Assembly: GCF_036884655.1 (NCBI RefSeq)
Contig: NC_088339.1
Coordinates: 33,351,001-33,415,000, forward strand
Length of the DNA stretch: 64,000 bases
From: Musa acuminata AAA Group
Lineage: Eukaryota; Streptophyta; Magnoliopsida; Zingiberales; Musaceae
Reading direction: 5' to 3'
Part shown: piece after piece, positions 49,260-61,260 of the stretch
How positions within the stretch are numbered: the first letter of the stretch is position 1
Layout of the letters: every line of letters begins with the position of its first letter
Notes under the pieces: model-generated
What the model saw: the letters and a program-made list of their open reading frames with translations, nothing else
Told to the model about the DNA's origin: nothing
Database searches by the model: none
Program-made: the position numbers and the translations under genes

Positions 49260-52200
49260 ATGCGTCCCGGTGCCCGATCTCTGCCGTCCCTCTCGGCCGC
49301 CTTCCTACTTTTCCTCCTCGTCGCCTCGGCTTCCGCCTCCGAGTCCGATCACAAGGTACGCCCCTCGATCCCGGCTCTGCTTTGTCGATCCGAACCTTCC
49401 GTTCGTCTGGATCTCTTTGCTTCACCGTGATGCGAGTAGGTCGATCCGTAGCTAGGGTTTGTTCTGTTCTATTTTTTTGATGGCGGTGTAGATCTGGACT
49501 TGGATTCTACTAGTGATTGCCGGTGCCTCTTACGCAGCGCATATGGCAGAAGTTCCAGCGTGTAACGGTGTTGGCGTGCTATTTTCTTGCTGAATCTGAA
49601 GCAGTTTTTGGATGTTGAGATCCAGTTGGAATCTTAGTACTCCATGTACTTTTCTTGAATTGATTCCGATTAGGGTGCGAAAAGGTTGGTTTAGTGATGA
49701 TCGGAAGCGCCAGACGCCCTTCGTGGCACGAATTCAAATTAGTGTTTGCAGCATGTACACCTCCCAATATGCTTGCTTGTCTGATAGGATGTCCTCTTTT
49801 CCCTCTGTTTGTCTTTAGGGTTAATTTGAGTGTCTAGTGAAGATTCACTGGAGAGGATCGAGTGCCTTTGACGGAGGCACCTATTGTCCACCTTGCCATG
49901 ATTCACCAGAAGATACCGAATAGCGCAATTCTGGTTGCATATTATGGATTTCATATTGGTCAATGGCTTGCATTCACTGAATACTTGAGCATAGATCCCG
50001 TGGCGATGATCTCAACAAGTCAAAATGTGATTTACTGTCTACCTTTCCATCTTTTCACACTATAGATTATATATGCCTACCTTAGTTTTACGATGGAATC
50101 ATTAGTGTCTTGCACGTGACATGTGCTTGAGCAATCTTGTGGATGATTTGACAAAAGTGGAAGCTGTACGGACAATATAATTCTTTCAACTATTTGGTAC
50201 TAGTAACATGGTTTCTTTGTCATCATTGAGCATTATTGAGGGCATGATCACTAGTAACTCCGGAGCTTTCAAGGTCCATCGTACTATTTCTAGCAAAATC
50301 TTCCTATGTTTTCTTCTGCCTATATTGGCCCCACTTAGCGGAATTATTTCGTGCAACTTTTGCATTTATAGGTTGCATATTTCAAATTGTTTTTCCTTAT
50401 TTTATCATAAATTAATAATGATTTAGTTACAGGATGGCATGGAATCATTTTAGATTCTTTTTCTTCGTAACTCGACATTTCCAATCTCAATATCTTCTTC
50501 TTTTCAACTGATTTCTCAAACTGACGAATCCTTGACTGATAAATCACAGTTTGCTTTCGTAACTCTCACAACATTGCTTTTCAATGTAAGGACACATGAT
50601 GATCATATAACTTCTTGTATGCCTCACTTCACTTCAACTAGTCTTCTCTGACTGTAGGAACTGTCTTAATTCTTCTCTTCCTATTGAATAATATATTGTA
50701 GGCAATTAAATTTAAGTTGCAATCCATATTTGAATCTTAGTCTTGGCTTAGAACATCCCTAGATCACCCCTAAATCTTTGTTTAAGGCTTGTCCTAGTTT
50801 GTAATTAATTATAAAAATGTCTAGCAATATTCTGAATATGTTTATTGTTTTCAATTCAAAATGGTTAGTATAGGCTAATTTTTAATGCTATTCTATTTAA
50901 ACTGGAGATTCTCCAGTCTCTTTCTATTTATACTGATGACTACTCTAAGATATGTTGGATAAATGATGCATCTCTAGTTTGATTTCCTACCTCTGGTCTG
51001 ATAAATCAGACAAAGGAAGGCTCTACCTTTGTCTATTTTTAAATATTTCCGAGAAGATAAAATATTATTACTACATGGTCCTTTATTTTATAAATAAAAA
51101 GTGATTTATTTTTTCCAAGCACAACTGTTAGGCTGAATAATTTCTTGTTTTTATATCTCTATGAAAATATGCCGGGAAAGTTATCTTTCTCTTTATCATG
51201 GGTTTCGTATCTGTTGTCAATTCGCTTGCAGTACCAAGCTGAAGACCCCGTTACACTATGGGTAAACAAGGTTGGCCCTTACAATAACCCTCAAGAGACA
51301 TATAACTATTATAGCCTTCCATTCTGTCAGCCATCTGAGAACCCTGCGCATAAGTGGAGTGGTCTGGGGGAGGTCCTAGGTGGAAATGAACTGATTGACA
51401 GCCAGATCCCAATAAAATTTCAAAGTATGCAATTTTCTTTACCAAATCTTTTGTGTTTATTGAGTTAATTGCGATGCAGGCACAATTTAGGTCCATTGAG
51501 GACCTCGTCATCAGTTCCTCATTTAAACTACTGTAAATTGATATGTCAGGGAATGTTGACAAAGGTTCCATATGTACAATTGAACTTGATGCCACAAAAG
51601 TGAAGCAATTCATAGATGCCATAGATAACTCTTATTGGTTTGAATTCTTCATAGGTAAGTTAAATAATGAGTTCTTATCGACTTTATCTGATTCTTTAAC
51701 CCAGACTTGGGGTGATATTCTGTTTTCTTCTTATATGTGCTTATTATGCTTGATTGTTTACCCTTGACCTAATTCTTCTCATTCTTCATTGTTTGGGGCC
51801 GTGATCTAGATGACCTGCCTTTGTGGGGTATGTTCCTCCCTATCATTCTTGCCTCCTATTTGCTTCTGATCTTTGATGTGATTTCTTATGTATAATATTT
51901 TTTCTTTGAATTAGGCTTTGTTGGAGAGACTGACAAAAACAACAAAGATAAACATTATCTTTTCACACATAAAGATATTGTCATCCAACATAAGGGATAT
52001 CAGGTAGGTTGTCTATTGGAGCTTTACGGTCACAATACCACAAAAGAACTTTTTTGGTCTACTTGTGTCATAATCATTACTGGTCCATTTTTTCATTGTT
52101 CCTTTCTTGCAGATTATTCATGTCAATCTCACTCAAGCAAGTCCTAAACTTTTGGAGGTGGGAAAAAAATTAGATATGACATATTCGGTCAAATGGCTGC

Positions 52201-54726
52201 CAACAAATGTAACATTTGCCCGCCGTTTTGAGGTTTACTTGGATTACCCTTTTTTTGAGCACCAGGTAATGCAGTTCTGGGTTATTTATCATGTTTTCCT
52301 TTTTCTTACCACGTATGTTTTTTTTTAATAAAATTGTTATACCAAGGCATATTTTACTGTATTGATCAGTATATACTTGTTTTATTGATCACTATGTACT
52401 TGTTTTATAAGATTCTAGAATTCAAAACCTTGCTGGTGATAATTATTGACAATTTTTATCCATGAAAATGCTTCTTGCGTATGATTGCAATATTGCGTCT
52501 GTTACACAGATTCACTGGTTTTCTATCTTCAATTCTTTCATGATGGTTATTTTCCTCACTGGCCTGGTATCTATGATATTGATGAGAACTCTCCGAAATG
52601 ATTATGCAAAATATGCTCGTGAAGATGATGATCTTGAGACTCTGGTAATTACTTGCTGCCATTTTTAGTATTTCTTGTAACATGCATATTTGTCATGATT
52701 CTATCATCCAACTTGGATCTTTTTATTTTTTTGATTTTTTATCAGGAAAGAGATGTGAGTGAAGAATCTGGATGGAAACTTGTTCATGGGGATGTCTTCC
52801 GACCTCCTTGCAGTTTGGTTCTTCTTTCAACTCTTGTTGGTACTGGTGCACAATTGGCAATGCTTGTTCTCCTAGTGATTGTGTTGGCAATTGTCGGAAC
52901 ATTATACATTGGGTATGTATAGACTCAGCTTTGAAACTGCTGGTTGATTACAGTACCAACTTTATTGCTGGTTCTCTAGGCATTTTTATTAGATTTATGA
53001 TTGCACGATTGGCCAAGTAAACAATTCACTGTATTTCTCATTGTTTCAGTATCAGGATCGTCATATCTTCATTTATATTTGATTACCTGCAGATAAACAT
53101 ATCTTTGGTGTCACAATGTGCTGCATGAAATATGCACATGGTGATTATTATCTTTTAGTCTTTGTTTTTGTATCTTGCAGGTAGGCTTAGATATTAGTTG
53201 ACCCATTTCCGTGTCTTCCACCTTCAATATTGATTACTATGGACATAATATGGTTATTTCTCTGTTAACATGTATCTCTAATTATTTGTTCTAGCATTTT
53301 GTTTTATAAGCAGTTTATTTTTTCTTAAGTCTTTCAGATCTGGATTGTAAGTTTTTCTCTTACTACCAATTTTTTCTTGTTGGGCAGGCGAGGATCTATC
53401 ATTACAACTTTCATAGTGTGCTATGCTCTTACCTCATTCATTGCTGGCTATGTTAGTGGTGGACTTTACTCACGTAATGGTGGTATGGTTCCTCTCAAGT
53501 GACCATCTTTCTTTTTAGTTTTCTTAGAAATATGCATTGACTTTAGTAATGTAGTTTCTATTCAAATCAAGAAGCTTTGTGGTACAGATCCAGATGCACA
53601 CTTGCGCGCGCGCACGCACACACATATCCCTAAATGAAATTGGGATTTTTAGTTTCAATGTCTAATCATTTATCTAAATAGATATTCTTGTTTATTGGCA
53701 GGTAAAAATTGGATAAAGGCAATGATTGTCACAGCATCATTGTTTCCATTTATGTGCTTTGCAATTGGCTTCGTACTTAACACAATTGCTATATTCTATG
53801 GATCACTAGCGGCTATTCCATTCGGGACAATGATGGTTGTTTTTGTATTGTGGGCTTTCATCTCATTTCCTCTAGCACTTCTAGGCACTGTTGTTGGTAG
53901 GAACTGGAGTGGTTCGCCAAACAATCCATGCCGTGTGAAGACCATTCCTCGTCCTATCCCTGAGAAGAAATGGTATCTTACACCTTTCGTTGTCTCACTT
54001 ATGGGAGGACTGCTTCCATTTGGTAGCATATTCATTGAGATGTATTTTGTCTTCACATCATTCTGGAATTACAAGGTAAACTACATCATTTTTGTATGAA
54101 TTACACTGACCATAGTTACAAGTTAGTAGTTTTTTTCTAATTAATTTTTGCCCTTAAAAATTTTAATCTTGCCTGTTGTTTGGATGAATCTGGTATTTTG
54201 TCCAGTCGAAATGTTACGAGGCATCTAAATTTTGCTATCTCAGTGATGTGCATGTGCAGATACAAAAGATACTGACCACCTGGCTAATCATTTTGGGCAG
54301 GTCTATTATGTGTATGGCTTTATGCTACTGGTCTTCTTGATCCTCATAATTGTCACCATTTGTGTGACTATAGTGGGAACATATTTCTTGCTAAATGCTG
54401 AGAACTATCACTGGCAGTGGACTTCATTCTTTTCTGCTGCTTCAACTGCTGTTTATGTGTACCTTTACTCTATATATTACTACCACGTGAAGACCAAGAT
54501 GTCAGGCTTTTTCCAGACTAGCTTCTACTTTGGCTACACTCTAATGTTTTGTTTGGGTTTAGGAATTCTTTGTGGTAAGTCGGTCCAAACTCCAATCTTC
54601 AAATTGTGCTCATGTATCTTCTGCATTGCTGTTTTTATGACTGCTGTTCAAAATTCAGGTGCTGTGGGTTATCTTGGCTCTACTTTATTTGTGAGAAGAA
54701 TCTACAGAAACATAAAATGCGACTAG
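49260..54726 (+). CDS. TMN1: Transmembrane nine 1 (TMN1/EMP70 family, TM9SF-like)
   Basis: Twelve exons keep frame for 588 aa: 49260-49355, 51232-51424, 51550-51654, 51810-51827, 51915-52003, 52113-52265, 52510-52644, 52746-52912, 53388-53482, 53702-54075, 54301-54574 and 54659-54726. A signal peptide (about 1-25) leads into a lumenal domain with [34 protein letters not shown] and [20 protein letters not shown]. Nine membrane helices follow, beginning near residue 221. [20 protein letters not shown] and [20 protein letters not shown] are family signatures. The protein ends IKCD, fitting the KXD/E motif that holds plant TMN/EMP proteins in the Golgi. Relatives act in endomembrane trafficking and cell adhesion or nutrition. 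The start is the first ATG followed by a good signal peptide; an in-frame ATG at 49143 lies upstream in repeat sequence. Exon 4 is only 18 nt. Confidence 0.95.
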
Positions 54727-56814
54727 CCACAAGCACAACCTGAAGGCTTATATCATGTGCTGGGTTATGAAATTTTGAATTAGCGGAACTTAGGGGTGAA
54801 AGGTGGATTGATGAAAAATCTGGTGGTAATTGTTGAAATTGTATGGGAGGGATGCACTACCTTTTTTAACTTTCTTTCACAGCTGTTTCTGTTTTGCTAT
54901 GGACTTAGCAGGATGTTTTGCAATTTTCTTTTCCCATTGTTTCACTCGACAGCCTCCCAGTGTACTCAGCCTAGTCAACAAATAACTTAATCTACTTTAT
55001 AGAACACACAGCAACTTCTTTATCATGTTTACATGACTTTAGTTGCAAAGCAGGACCGTCCAGTAGTTATAGTTATGGGCACTGCATGTCCCCATTGCAG
55101 CTCATAATAACACTAGGATACTTTAATTTTTCTCTAACACAATACCAAGATGTCTCGGTATGCCTATTATAATATTGAATGTTTTAGCAGTCCTGGTGAT
55201 TACAACATTTTTGCTTATCGGTATCTGGTTAAATCATACAAGTGGTTGCTATCTATTTCATAGCGGTCATGGTGTGTGCTTTTAAGCTAGAAAATTTTCA
55301 ATCCCTGTTTCGTTCGGCTATTAGAACATTGTGTACATTGATGTTTGTATATTCATTTGGTTTATTAACGTATTGGCAGCTTGTATCTTCAGTCTGAAAC
55401 ATTCACATATATTATTTCCTCCTACGAACAATTATCATATGGTGAATTAGGTTATGGCTAAAAGGAGCCCTATCATTTTGAATAGGTAAATAGATTGTAC
55501 TGTGCGTCTAGTCTCAGGTATCTATAGTTGTTTACTGCCCTTCTATTTTTTGGACCAATAACAAATCTTCAATCAAGCCATTGAATTCTTGCGTATTAGT
55601 CTACAAATTAACGTGTGTTATTTCTTTTACTTCAAGAAATGTTTGACATGGTTTAGTAGAAATCTATCTCACATGCTCTTTATGTCTATTTGTCCCCCGT
55701 GCAATTTTCCTCTTATTCCCCTTGTTTCGCCCTTTTTTTTTTTCCTCCTCTTTTTTGTATGTCTTGATGCGCTTCGACATTTGTACCTGTGCTTCGTTCT
55801 GCGTAACTCCTAAACGTTGCGACAACAACCGTTCAAATAACTTGAGTTTTAAGGTCCATGATGCATCATTATGCACTACGATACAATTGGTATGCTGTAT
55901 GTCATACACATGCACGTCGCATGGCGGATGCAACAAGTAATATGAATTCACAAGAATGATGCCAAATCACAATAATTATGAGATCGATGGAGTTCACGAT
56001 TAAGATCATTTGATAAGAAGATAATTCTCATAACAAACCTTTGATGTGATCCAAAACGTGTGTGCGCGCCACGTCGGTGTCACTCGCAGATTTCCAAGCA
56101 TACGTTGGCGTGCCAGATGTCTTTCGACGTACCGAACCCTCGCAAGGGAACCCGGAAAACATACGCACAAGACTTCCAACGATAAACCTTAATGGGCCCG
56201 ATCTTCTCTGCAGACGGGCCCGACAACGTCACAGATTAGCGCGGTTATCACTCCCGCCCTCTCCTCCTCCGACCGTTTTACGATTAGGGTTGCGCTACCC
56301 GCTCTCCCTGTCTCTCGCCTTCCGCCATTGATGGTGGCCACTCACCAACCCGCTTCGCTGCTTCTTCCCTTCGCCAGAGCTGTAGCACCCCATGAAGTTT
56401 CATCGAATAGCCTGGCCGATCTCTAGCTTTCCACGCTGCTGGTCGGTCTCTATTCGTAGTTGTCGATCAGTAGCCAAGGACCGCTCCTGATGGACCCGTG
56501 GAGTCAAGCGACGCCGAGGAGTCTGTCACGAGGAGCAGAGGCTCTCTCGGTCTAAATGCGTGGAAGAGGGCGAAGGAAGAGCCGGATCTGCAGACGCTCG
56601 GCGAACCAAATCAACCCGTTCTGAAGGTCAAATGTTGGCCCATGCTAGCCGGCGTAGGGACATGAGAACTGGCACAAACGGTCTTGTACAGTGCCAAAAA
56701 AGGTATCAGAAATCCTTGTTCTTGTACATATATGTTTATATCAGCACTGCTTAACTTTGGTTTTTATCTTTTGCAAGAGTGCCTTAGCCTTTTAACTATT
56801 CTGATATTGTTACT
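54727..56814. other. TMN1 3' region and intergenic sequence
   Basis: TMN1 3' UTR, then AT-rich DNA. At about 56060-56720 the sequence becomes GC-rich with a TTAGGGTT word near 56284, resembling a promoter plus first exon. An open frame there includes PVESSDAEESVTRSRGSLG and KRAKEEPDLQTLGEP before a stop. This may be the decayed 5' end of the following SHMT-like pseudogene, but I cannot match it to that family. Confidence 0.45.
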
Positions 56815-58274
56815 TGAATGACTCACATTACCCTTTTGAGGCCCTATCTGATGATGAAAAGATAGATTTTGCTGTTTTTCCATCGCATCAAAGGGACCTC
56901 ACAAGAACCGCATAGCTGCTTTGGCAATAGCTTTGGAGCAAGTATATATACCTTAACATTAAGCTTATATTTAGTAAGTTAGGATAAATGCTCAAGCCTT
57001 GGCCTCTGATTGCGTAGAGTAAATTGCAGATTGGTAACTGGGGTTACAGACAACCATCTCTTAATCTGGAATCCTTGGACTTTTAAATTGAGAAATATCC
57101 ATTTCTATTTTCTTTGCACTTTTGTTTTTTTGGGAAATGGTAATTATTCACGAGTCTCTAGTGAACCCCAATTGGGTCATCGCTAGCCGTGTTGATTAGC
57201 CTGAAGATCAATATGTGACATCTTCTTTATTCTAGAAATGATTGACATTGTTCTATAAAAGTGTTTTGTGCTCTTTTAGTCACCAAATAGATGTTCATTT
57301 GATAAATTTTATTTGTAAATGTGAGTTTTTCCTTCCATTTAAAGGTGTGCTTACATTGTTGCCCGCCTTCTTTTGGCATGACCTTATCTTTTTTACTCGG
57401 CATAAGCACTAAGTGCTAAAAGTTATCACAACCAGGGTTGCTTTGCTGACTGGCATGATCAAGACATATTGTGTCAAAAAAAAAATGTTAGCACTATGAA
57501 TTGTGCTAGAAGTGTTGACATGTCACATGTCGATTGGTTATTCATTAGCCTGTTCTGACTAGTACGGGGCCACAAAAACTGGTGAACGATACATTCATGC
57601 CACGTTAGAAAGGTATTGTTGTGTGCCTATGCCACAGTGAGCTGGTTCTTGATTACAAAAACCACTCAAAATGAATTTAGCTTGGAGATCTTTTCTCAAA
57701 TATTATGTAAGATCATGTGTTTGTAGGGAAGTTTTCTTCATCAAGATCGCCAAGGCAAGGCATCTTCACCACTAGTGCTACTCTTTTAAGTGTTGACATG
57801 CCGCATATCTACCATCATAGGTGTCTAAATATTTGGATCAACAAAAAAAAAATGATATTTACGAATCATCTTCACTTATCGAGAAAAAAATTAAAAACAA
57901 AGTGCAAAAATTGTCAGCAGAAGCCATAAGGGTATCACATTTTCATCATCATTCATTCTCTTCTGCAGGAGCAAGGATAGGTAATTTCTCCTATGTTACT
58001 GTATTACATTTTAGTATATGCAGTTTCAGGATGTTGGGAAGAGATTAAATGTACTCTTGTTTCTGTGACTTTAGGCGTTTCTCTCATGACTAAGAGAGGT
58101 TGTTTAGACGAAGATTTGAAGATGATTGCTGAATTTCTTCTAAAGTCCGCTGAAATAGCAAGTTTTGCACCGAGGTTGTATGGGAAGTTACGGGAGTTTC
58201 CTGAGGACCTTGAGAACAATATGTTTGAGTCCTTTTCATCACAGTTTGCAATGCCAGGATTTGTTATACAGTAA
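56815..58274 (+). pseudogene. Serine hydroxymethyltransferase pseudogene (SHM6/7-like)
   Basis: Pieces of SHMT appear in the correct order but in different frames. THITLLRP (about 56822) corresponds to THKTLRGP. DDEKIDFAVFPS (56850-56885) is followed after a frameshift by GPHKNRIAALAIALEQ (56894-56940). NAQALAS starts at 56987 and CRLVTGVTDNHLLIWNPWTF lies at about 57025-57083. The last exon (about 58074-58274) is open: GVSLMTKRGCLDEDLKMIAE, FLLKSAEIAS, and finally SFSSQFAMPGFVIQ before a stop. Living SHMT converts serine and tetrahydrofolate to glycine and methylene-THF with PLP. Here the PLP-lysine region and most of the enzyme are missing, frames are broken, and the donor after IALEQ reads AAGTATATA instead of AGGTATATA. 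It cannot encode an active enzyme. Confidence 0.82.
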
Positions 58275-58405
58275 TCAAAGGCAGTTTGTCGATGATACTG
58301 ATTATCTTATATGTTTATGAAATCATCTTATTGGTTTCAGCTCTGTGACTAATGTTACAACTTTTGCAGGCCGTTGACCGGGCAAGGTTAAGAACTTTGA
58401 TGATC

Positions 58406-59100
58406 GAATTTTATCAATCGGGAATAGTTTTAAATAAAACAGTGTTTGAATTTGCGACACTCCAATCTCTCTGTTTGTTGATCACCACACTTGTGTTCAA
58501 GCATTTGTCCTGGCAGTTAAAATTGATTGATTGTAAAGTGTGTAGTTCAGAATTTTATCAATCGAGAATAGTTTTAAATAAAACAGTGTATGAATTTGTG
58601 ATGCTCCAATCTCTCTGTTTGTTGATCACCACACTTGTGTTCAAGCATTTGTCGTGGCAGTTAAAATTGATTGATTGTAAAGTGTGTAGTTCAGAATTTT
58701 ATCAATCGGGAATAGTTTTAAATAAAACAGTGTATGAATTTGTGATGCTCCAATCTCTCTGTTTGTTGATCACCAAACTAGTGTTCAAGCATTTGTCCTG
58801 GCAGTTAAAGTTGATTGATTGTAAAGTGTCTAGTTTAGAATTTTATCAATCTGGAACAGTCTTAAATAAAACAGTGTATGAATTTGTAACACTCCAATCT
58901 ATTTGTGTGTTGATCACCACACTTGTTGTCAAGCATTTGTCTTGTTAAGTTGATTGATTGTAAAGTGTGTAGTTTAGAATTTATCAATCACAGTGTATGA
59001 ATTTGTAACACTCCAATCTGTGTGTGTGTTGATCACCACACTTGTTGTCAAGCATTTGTCTTGTTAAGTTGATTGATTGTAAAGTGTCTTCTCATGAACA
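58406..59100 (+). repeat. 144-bp tandem repeat (four full units plus degenerate units)
   Basis: Units begin GAATTTTATCAATCGGGAAT at 58406, 58550, 58694 and 58838, exactly 144 bases apart. A deleted unit starts near 58977 and a partial one follows to about 59095. The period is 48 codons, and the first four units form one open frame (58352-58948) with the repeated peptide EFYQSGIVLNKTVYEF and LCLLITTLVFKHLSWQLK. No start context, homology or expression evidence supports translation. The array directly follows the SHMT pseudogene's last exon. Confidence 0.9.
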
Positions 59101-59174
59101 GCTTCATATGTTCTTTACCCTAAGCCCTACAACTTGTTCTGTGACAGTCTGCTCTCTAGGCTCTGCTAATAATG

Positions 59175-59177
<3 letters not shown>

Positions 59178-59245
<68 letters not shown>
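59178..59245. repeat. (TA)n microsatellite (68 bp)
   Basis: An uninterrupted TA run between the 144-bp repeat array and the BYPASS1-related gene. Confidence 0.95.
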
Positions 59246-59248
<3 letters not shown>

Positions 59249-59936
59249 TAGGGCTTACAGCTAGGTCTACCATGTTTCTGCTGAAATAGTTTGCTGTTTA
59301 GCTGAGGGTCAGAATTTTTTCCTGTGCTACCTATATGTTTCAGACCTGCTTTCAGCCCACAAAAGTTTCAGGAAGCCTCTCTTTCTATGATGTACTGCTG
59401 ATGGAGAAGTGCTTTCTCCCTTCTCTTTTGAACTTTTTAGGAAGGGTAGGGACTAGAAAAGCATCAAGACTGAGGTTTTTGTGCTGAAGACAGTGACATG
59501 AATCAAACAGCAGACATTGTCAGACTGCTGGTTCAGAAGGCTTGTCGATCCCCATCATGGTCTCCATCTCCTCAGCATCAGCCCCAGCCCCAGCCCCAGC
59601 CGGACGAAAGCTTCCATCATGCTGTGTTCCTGTTTCTTTCCTCCCTATTTTGATTTCAGAGAAAGCCAACAAAGAACAGCCACCAGAAGTGAGATGTCCA
59701 TTCTTCTCCAGGTATGTGATCTGGTTGGAACTTGTTGACAAGACGATATAACTTTCTTCCTGCTGCAAGCTATTTGTTCATGGCAGTCAACTCTCATTTG
59801 ATCACATATAAGTTCGAACATTATAGATAGAAGAAGGAAGATGTTTGGAGCAAGAACAGAGCAGATAGCATGACGGCATATCTACTCTTCTTAACCCTGT
59901 TATTGAAACTTGTCTTTTCTTTGTTTGTAGTCGGAC
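59246..59936. other. Region downstream of the BYPASS1-related gene
   Basis: No sure gene. A plus-strand ORF at 59498-59653 would encode 51 aa with a QPQPQP run, from a CAGCCC hexamer repeat at about 59578-59601. On the minus strand, 59768-59520 is open for 82 aa ending EEMETMMGIDKPSEPAV. The latter could be an alternative last exon of the minus-strand gene, since a donor-like CAG|GTAGGT overlaps that gene's stop codon. Both are weak. Confidence 0.35.
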
Positions 59937-60947
59937 CTACCTGTGACTGCACAAGTCCACCAGCTTCTTCCTCCCCTCCACAATCTCATCCAAGAAGTCA
60001 TCCAGCTGCCCGGCGATGCTGTCAGTGCCGGACCTCAGCAGCCCGAACCACAGCTTCAGGCTCTCCTCCATCTCTCCCCCGTCTCCGGGCCCCTCCCTCA
60101 ACTCCTCTGTAGCGGCCCTCGCCCGGCGGAACTCGTACAGCAGAACCCCCTGCCGCCTGCCTCCCGTCCCCTCGATCTCCCCCACCACCCTCTGCTGCAG
60201 CCTTGCGATCGACAGCATGTATGTCGGCTCGAAGGAGGAGGAGGAGGAGGAGGAGTCCGCGGCCGCTTGGCTCGAGCTGCAGCATGGCCACCAGTGCACC
60301 AGTCCCCAGAGCAGGACCATCAAGAGGAAGGAGCTCACGTTCCTCATTGCATGCAACACTCCCCTGAACCCATTGAACCCGTTCAGCTTCGATTCCGACG
60401 GAATCTTCTCGCCGGTCCGGAGCGACAGCGCCTCAATCCTCGTCTCCGTTAGCACTCTGTTCTCCTCTTGCATGCCCGCCGCTGCTCTTCGACACACGGA
60501 GATTGCTCGCATTGCCTATGACATGAAGCCAGCTATCAAGATAACACCAGTTTCTGATGCAAGATCGGTAAAGGTGACGTCCAAGCGAGAGCAGACCTGT
60601 CGAACGAGTTGAGGATTGCTGCGGTGTCGTTCGAGGATGGAGATCATGTCGGCTCCGGTGGCGCAGTAGCTCTCCATGCTGGCGAGGCCGAGCTTGAGGA
60701 CATGGCACGCGTCCCACACGCGGGCGCTCTCGTCCATGTACTCGTCGAACCACTTTTCACCGGGAGGCAGATGGAGCTTCTGGACCAGGCTCATGAACTG
60801 CGAGTGGACGGACCGAAGCAGCGCGACGCAGCGCTGCAGGAAGGTGACCGACATAAAGTTGGTCGACGTAAGACAGCGACCAAGGTCATCGACGCCATGG
60901 GCGACGAAGGCGTAGAAACCGTTGACGGAGCCACAAGAGGGCTTCAT
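59937..60947 (-). CDS. BYPASS1-related protein (DUF793/BPS1-like)
   Basis: Two exons on the minus strand, 60947-60597 and 60515-59937, give 309 aa. The 81-nt intron (60596-60516) removes a TAG that otherwise interrupts the frame, since that TAG is part of the acceptor. Conserved parts are [40 protein letters not shown] and [14 protein letters not shown] (residues about 56-88). [20 protein letters not shown] precedes a hydrophobic segment (about 177-193), and a Ser-rich run is encoded by a TCC repeat at 60235-60258. BYPASS1 relatives in plants restrain a root-derived mobile signal or are membrane-associated with unclear biochemistry, so function here is inferred. The start at 60947 fits the conserved N-terminus; an in-frame ATG at 61109 would add 54 hydrophobic residues. 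Confidence 0.82.
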
Positions 60948-61194
60948 GGTGGCCGCGGAAAAGAACGATAGGGAATTACACGCGGCAAGGAATGGAGAAG
61001 CGGATCGCGTGAAGGTGGAGATGAGGAGGTTAAGTAGGAAGAAGCGATGGAGGAGGAGGGCGGCTTTAAAGCTCACCTTCCAACGCTGAAAAGGATAGTT
61101 TGGCCGCAATGATGGGTGGTTGGTTTACAGGGGAAAGGATGATTGGAATTCTGGTCAGTCTCATGGCTTCTCTTCGTTCCTCTCTTCTTCTCTT

Positions 61195-61254
<60 letters not shown>

Positions 61255-61260
61255 TAGATT
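60948..61260 (-). promoter_or_regulatory. Leader and promoter region of the BYPASS1-related gene
   Basis: Contains the possible 54-codon upstream extension (61109-60948). Further upstream is a long (CT)n run at 61200-61244 followed by (CA)n to 61254, which on the gene's strand is a GA tract. GA tracts are frequent in plant leaders and promoters. No TATA box was recognised with confidence. Confidence 0.45.
61200..61254. repeat. (CT)n(CA)n compound microsatellite
   Basis: About 45 bases of CT followed by about 10 bases of CA, upstream of the BYPASS1-related gene. Confidence 0.95.

Noticed and set aside
59498..59653. Small QP-rich ORF of 51 codons
   Set aside because: It is driven by a short CAGCCC repeat; no homologue or gene context supports it.
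60516..60518. In-frame TAG suggesting that the BYPASS1-related gene is a pseudogene
   Set aside because: The TAG is the end of an 81-nt GT-AG intron; splicing CAG to GCAATGCGAGC restores the family sequence.
60016..60612. Plus-strand ORF of 198 codons in the BYPASS1-related locus
   Set aside because: It is the antisense shadow of the minus-strand exons, which carry conserved family motifs.
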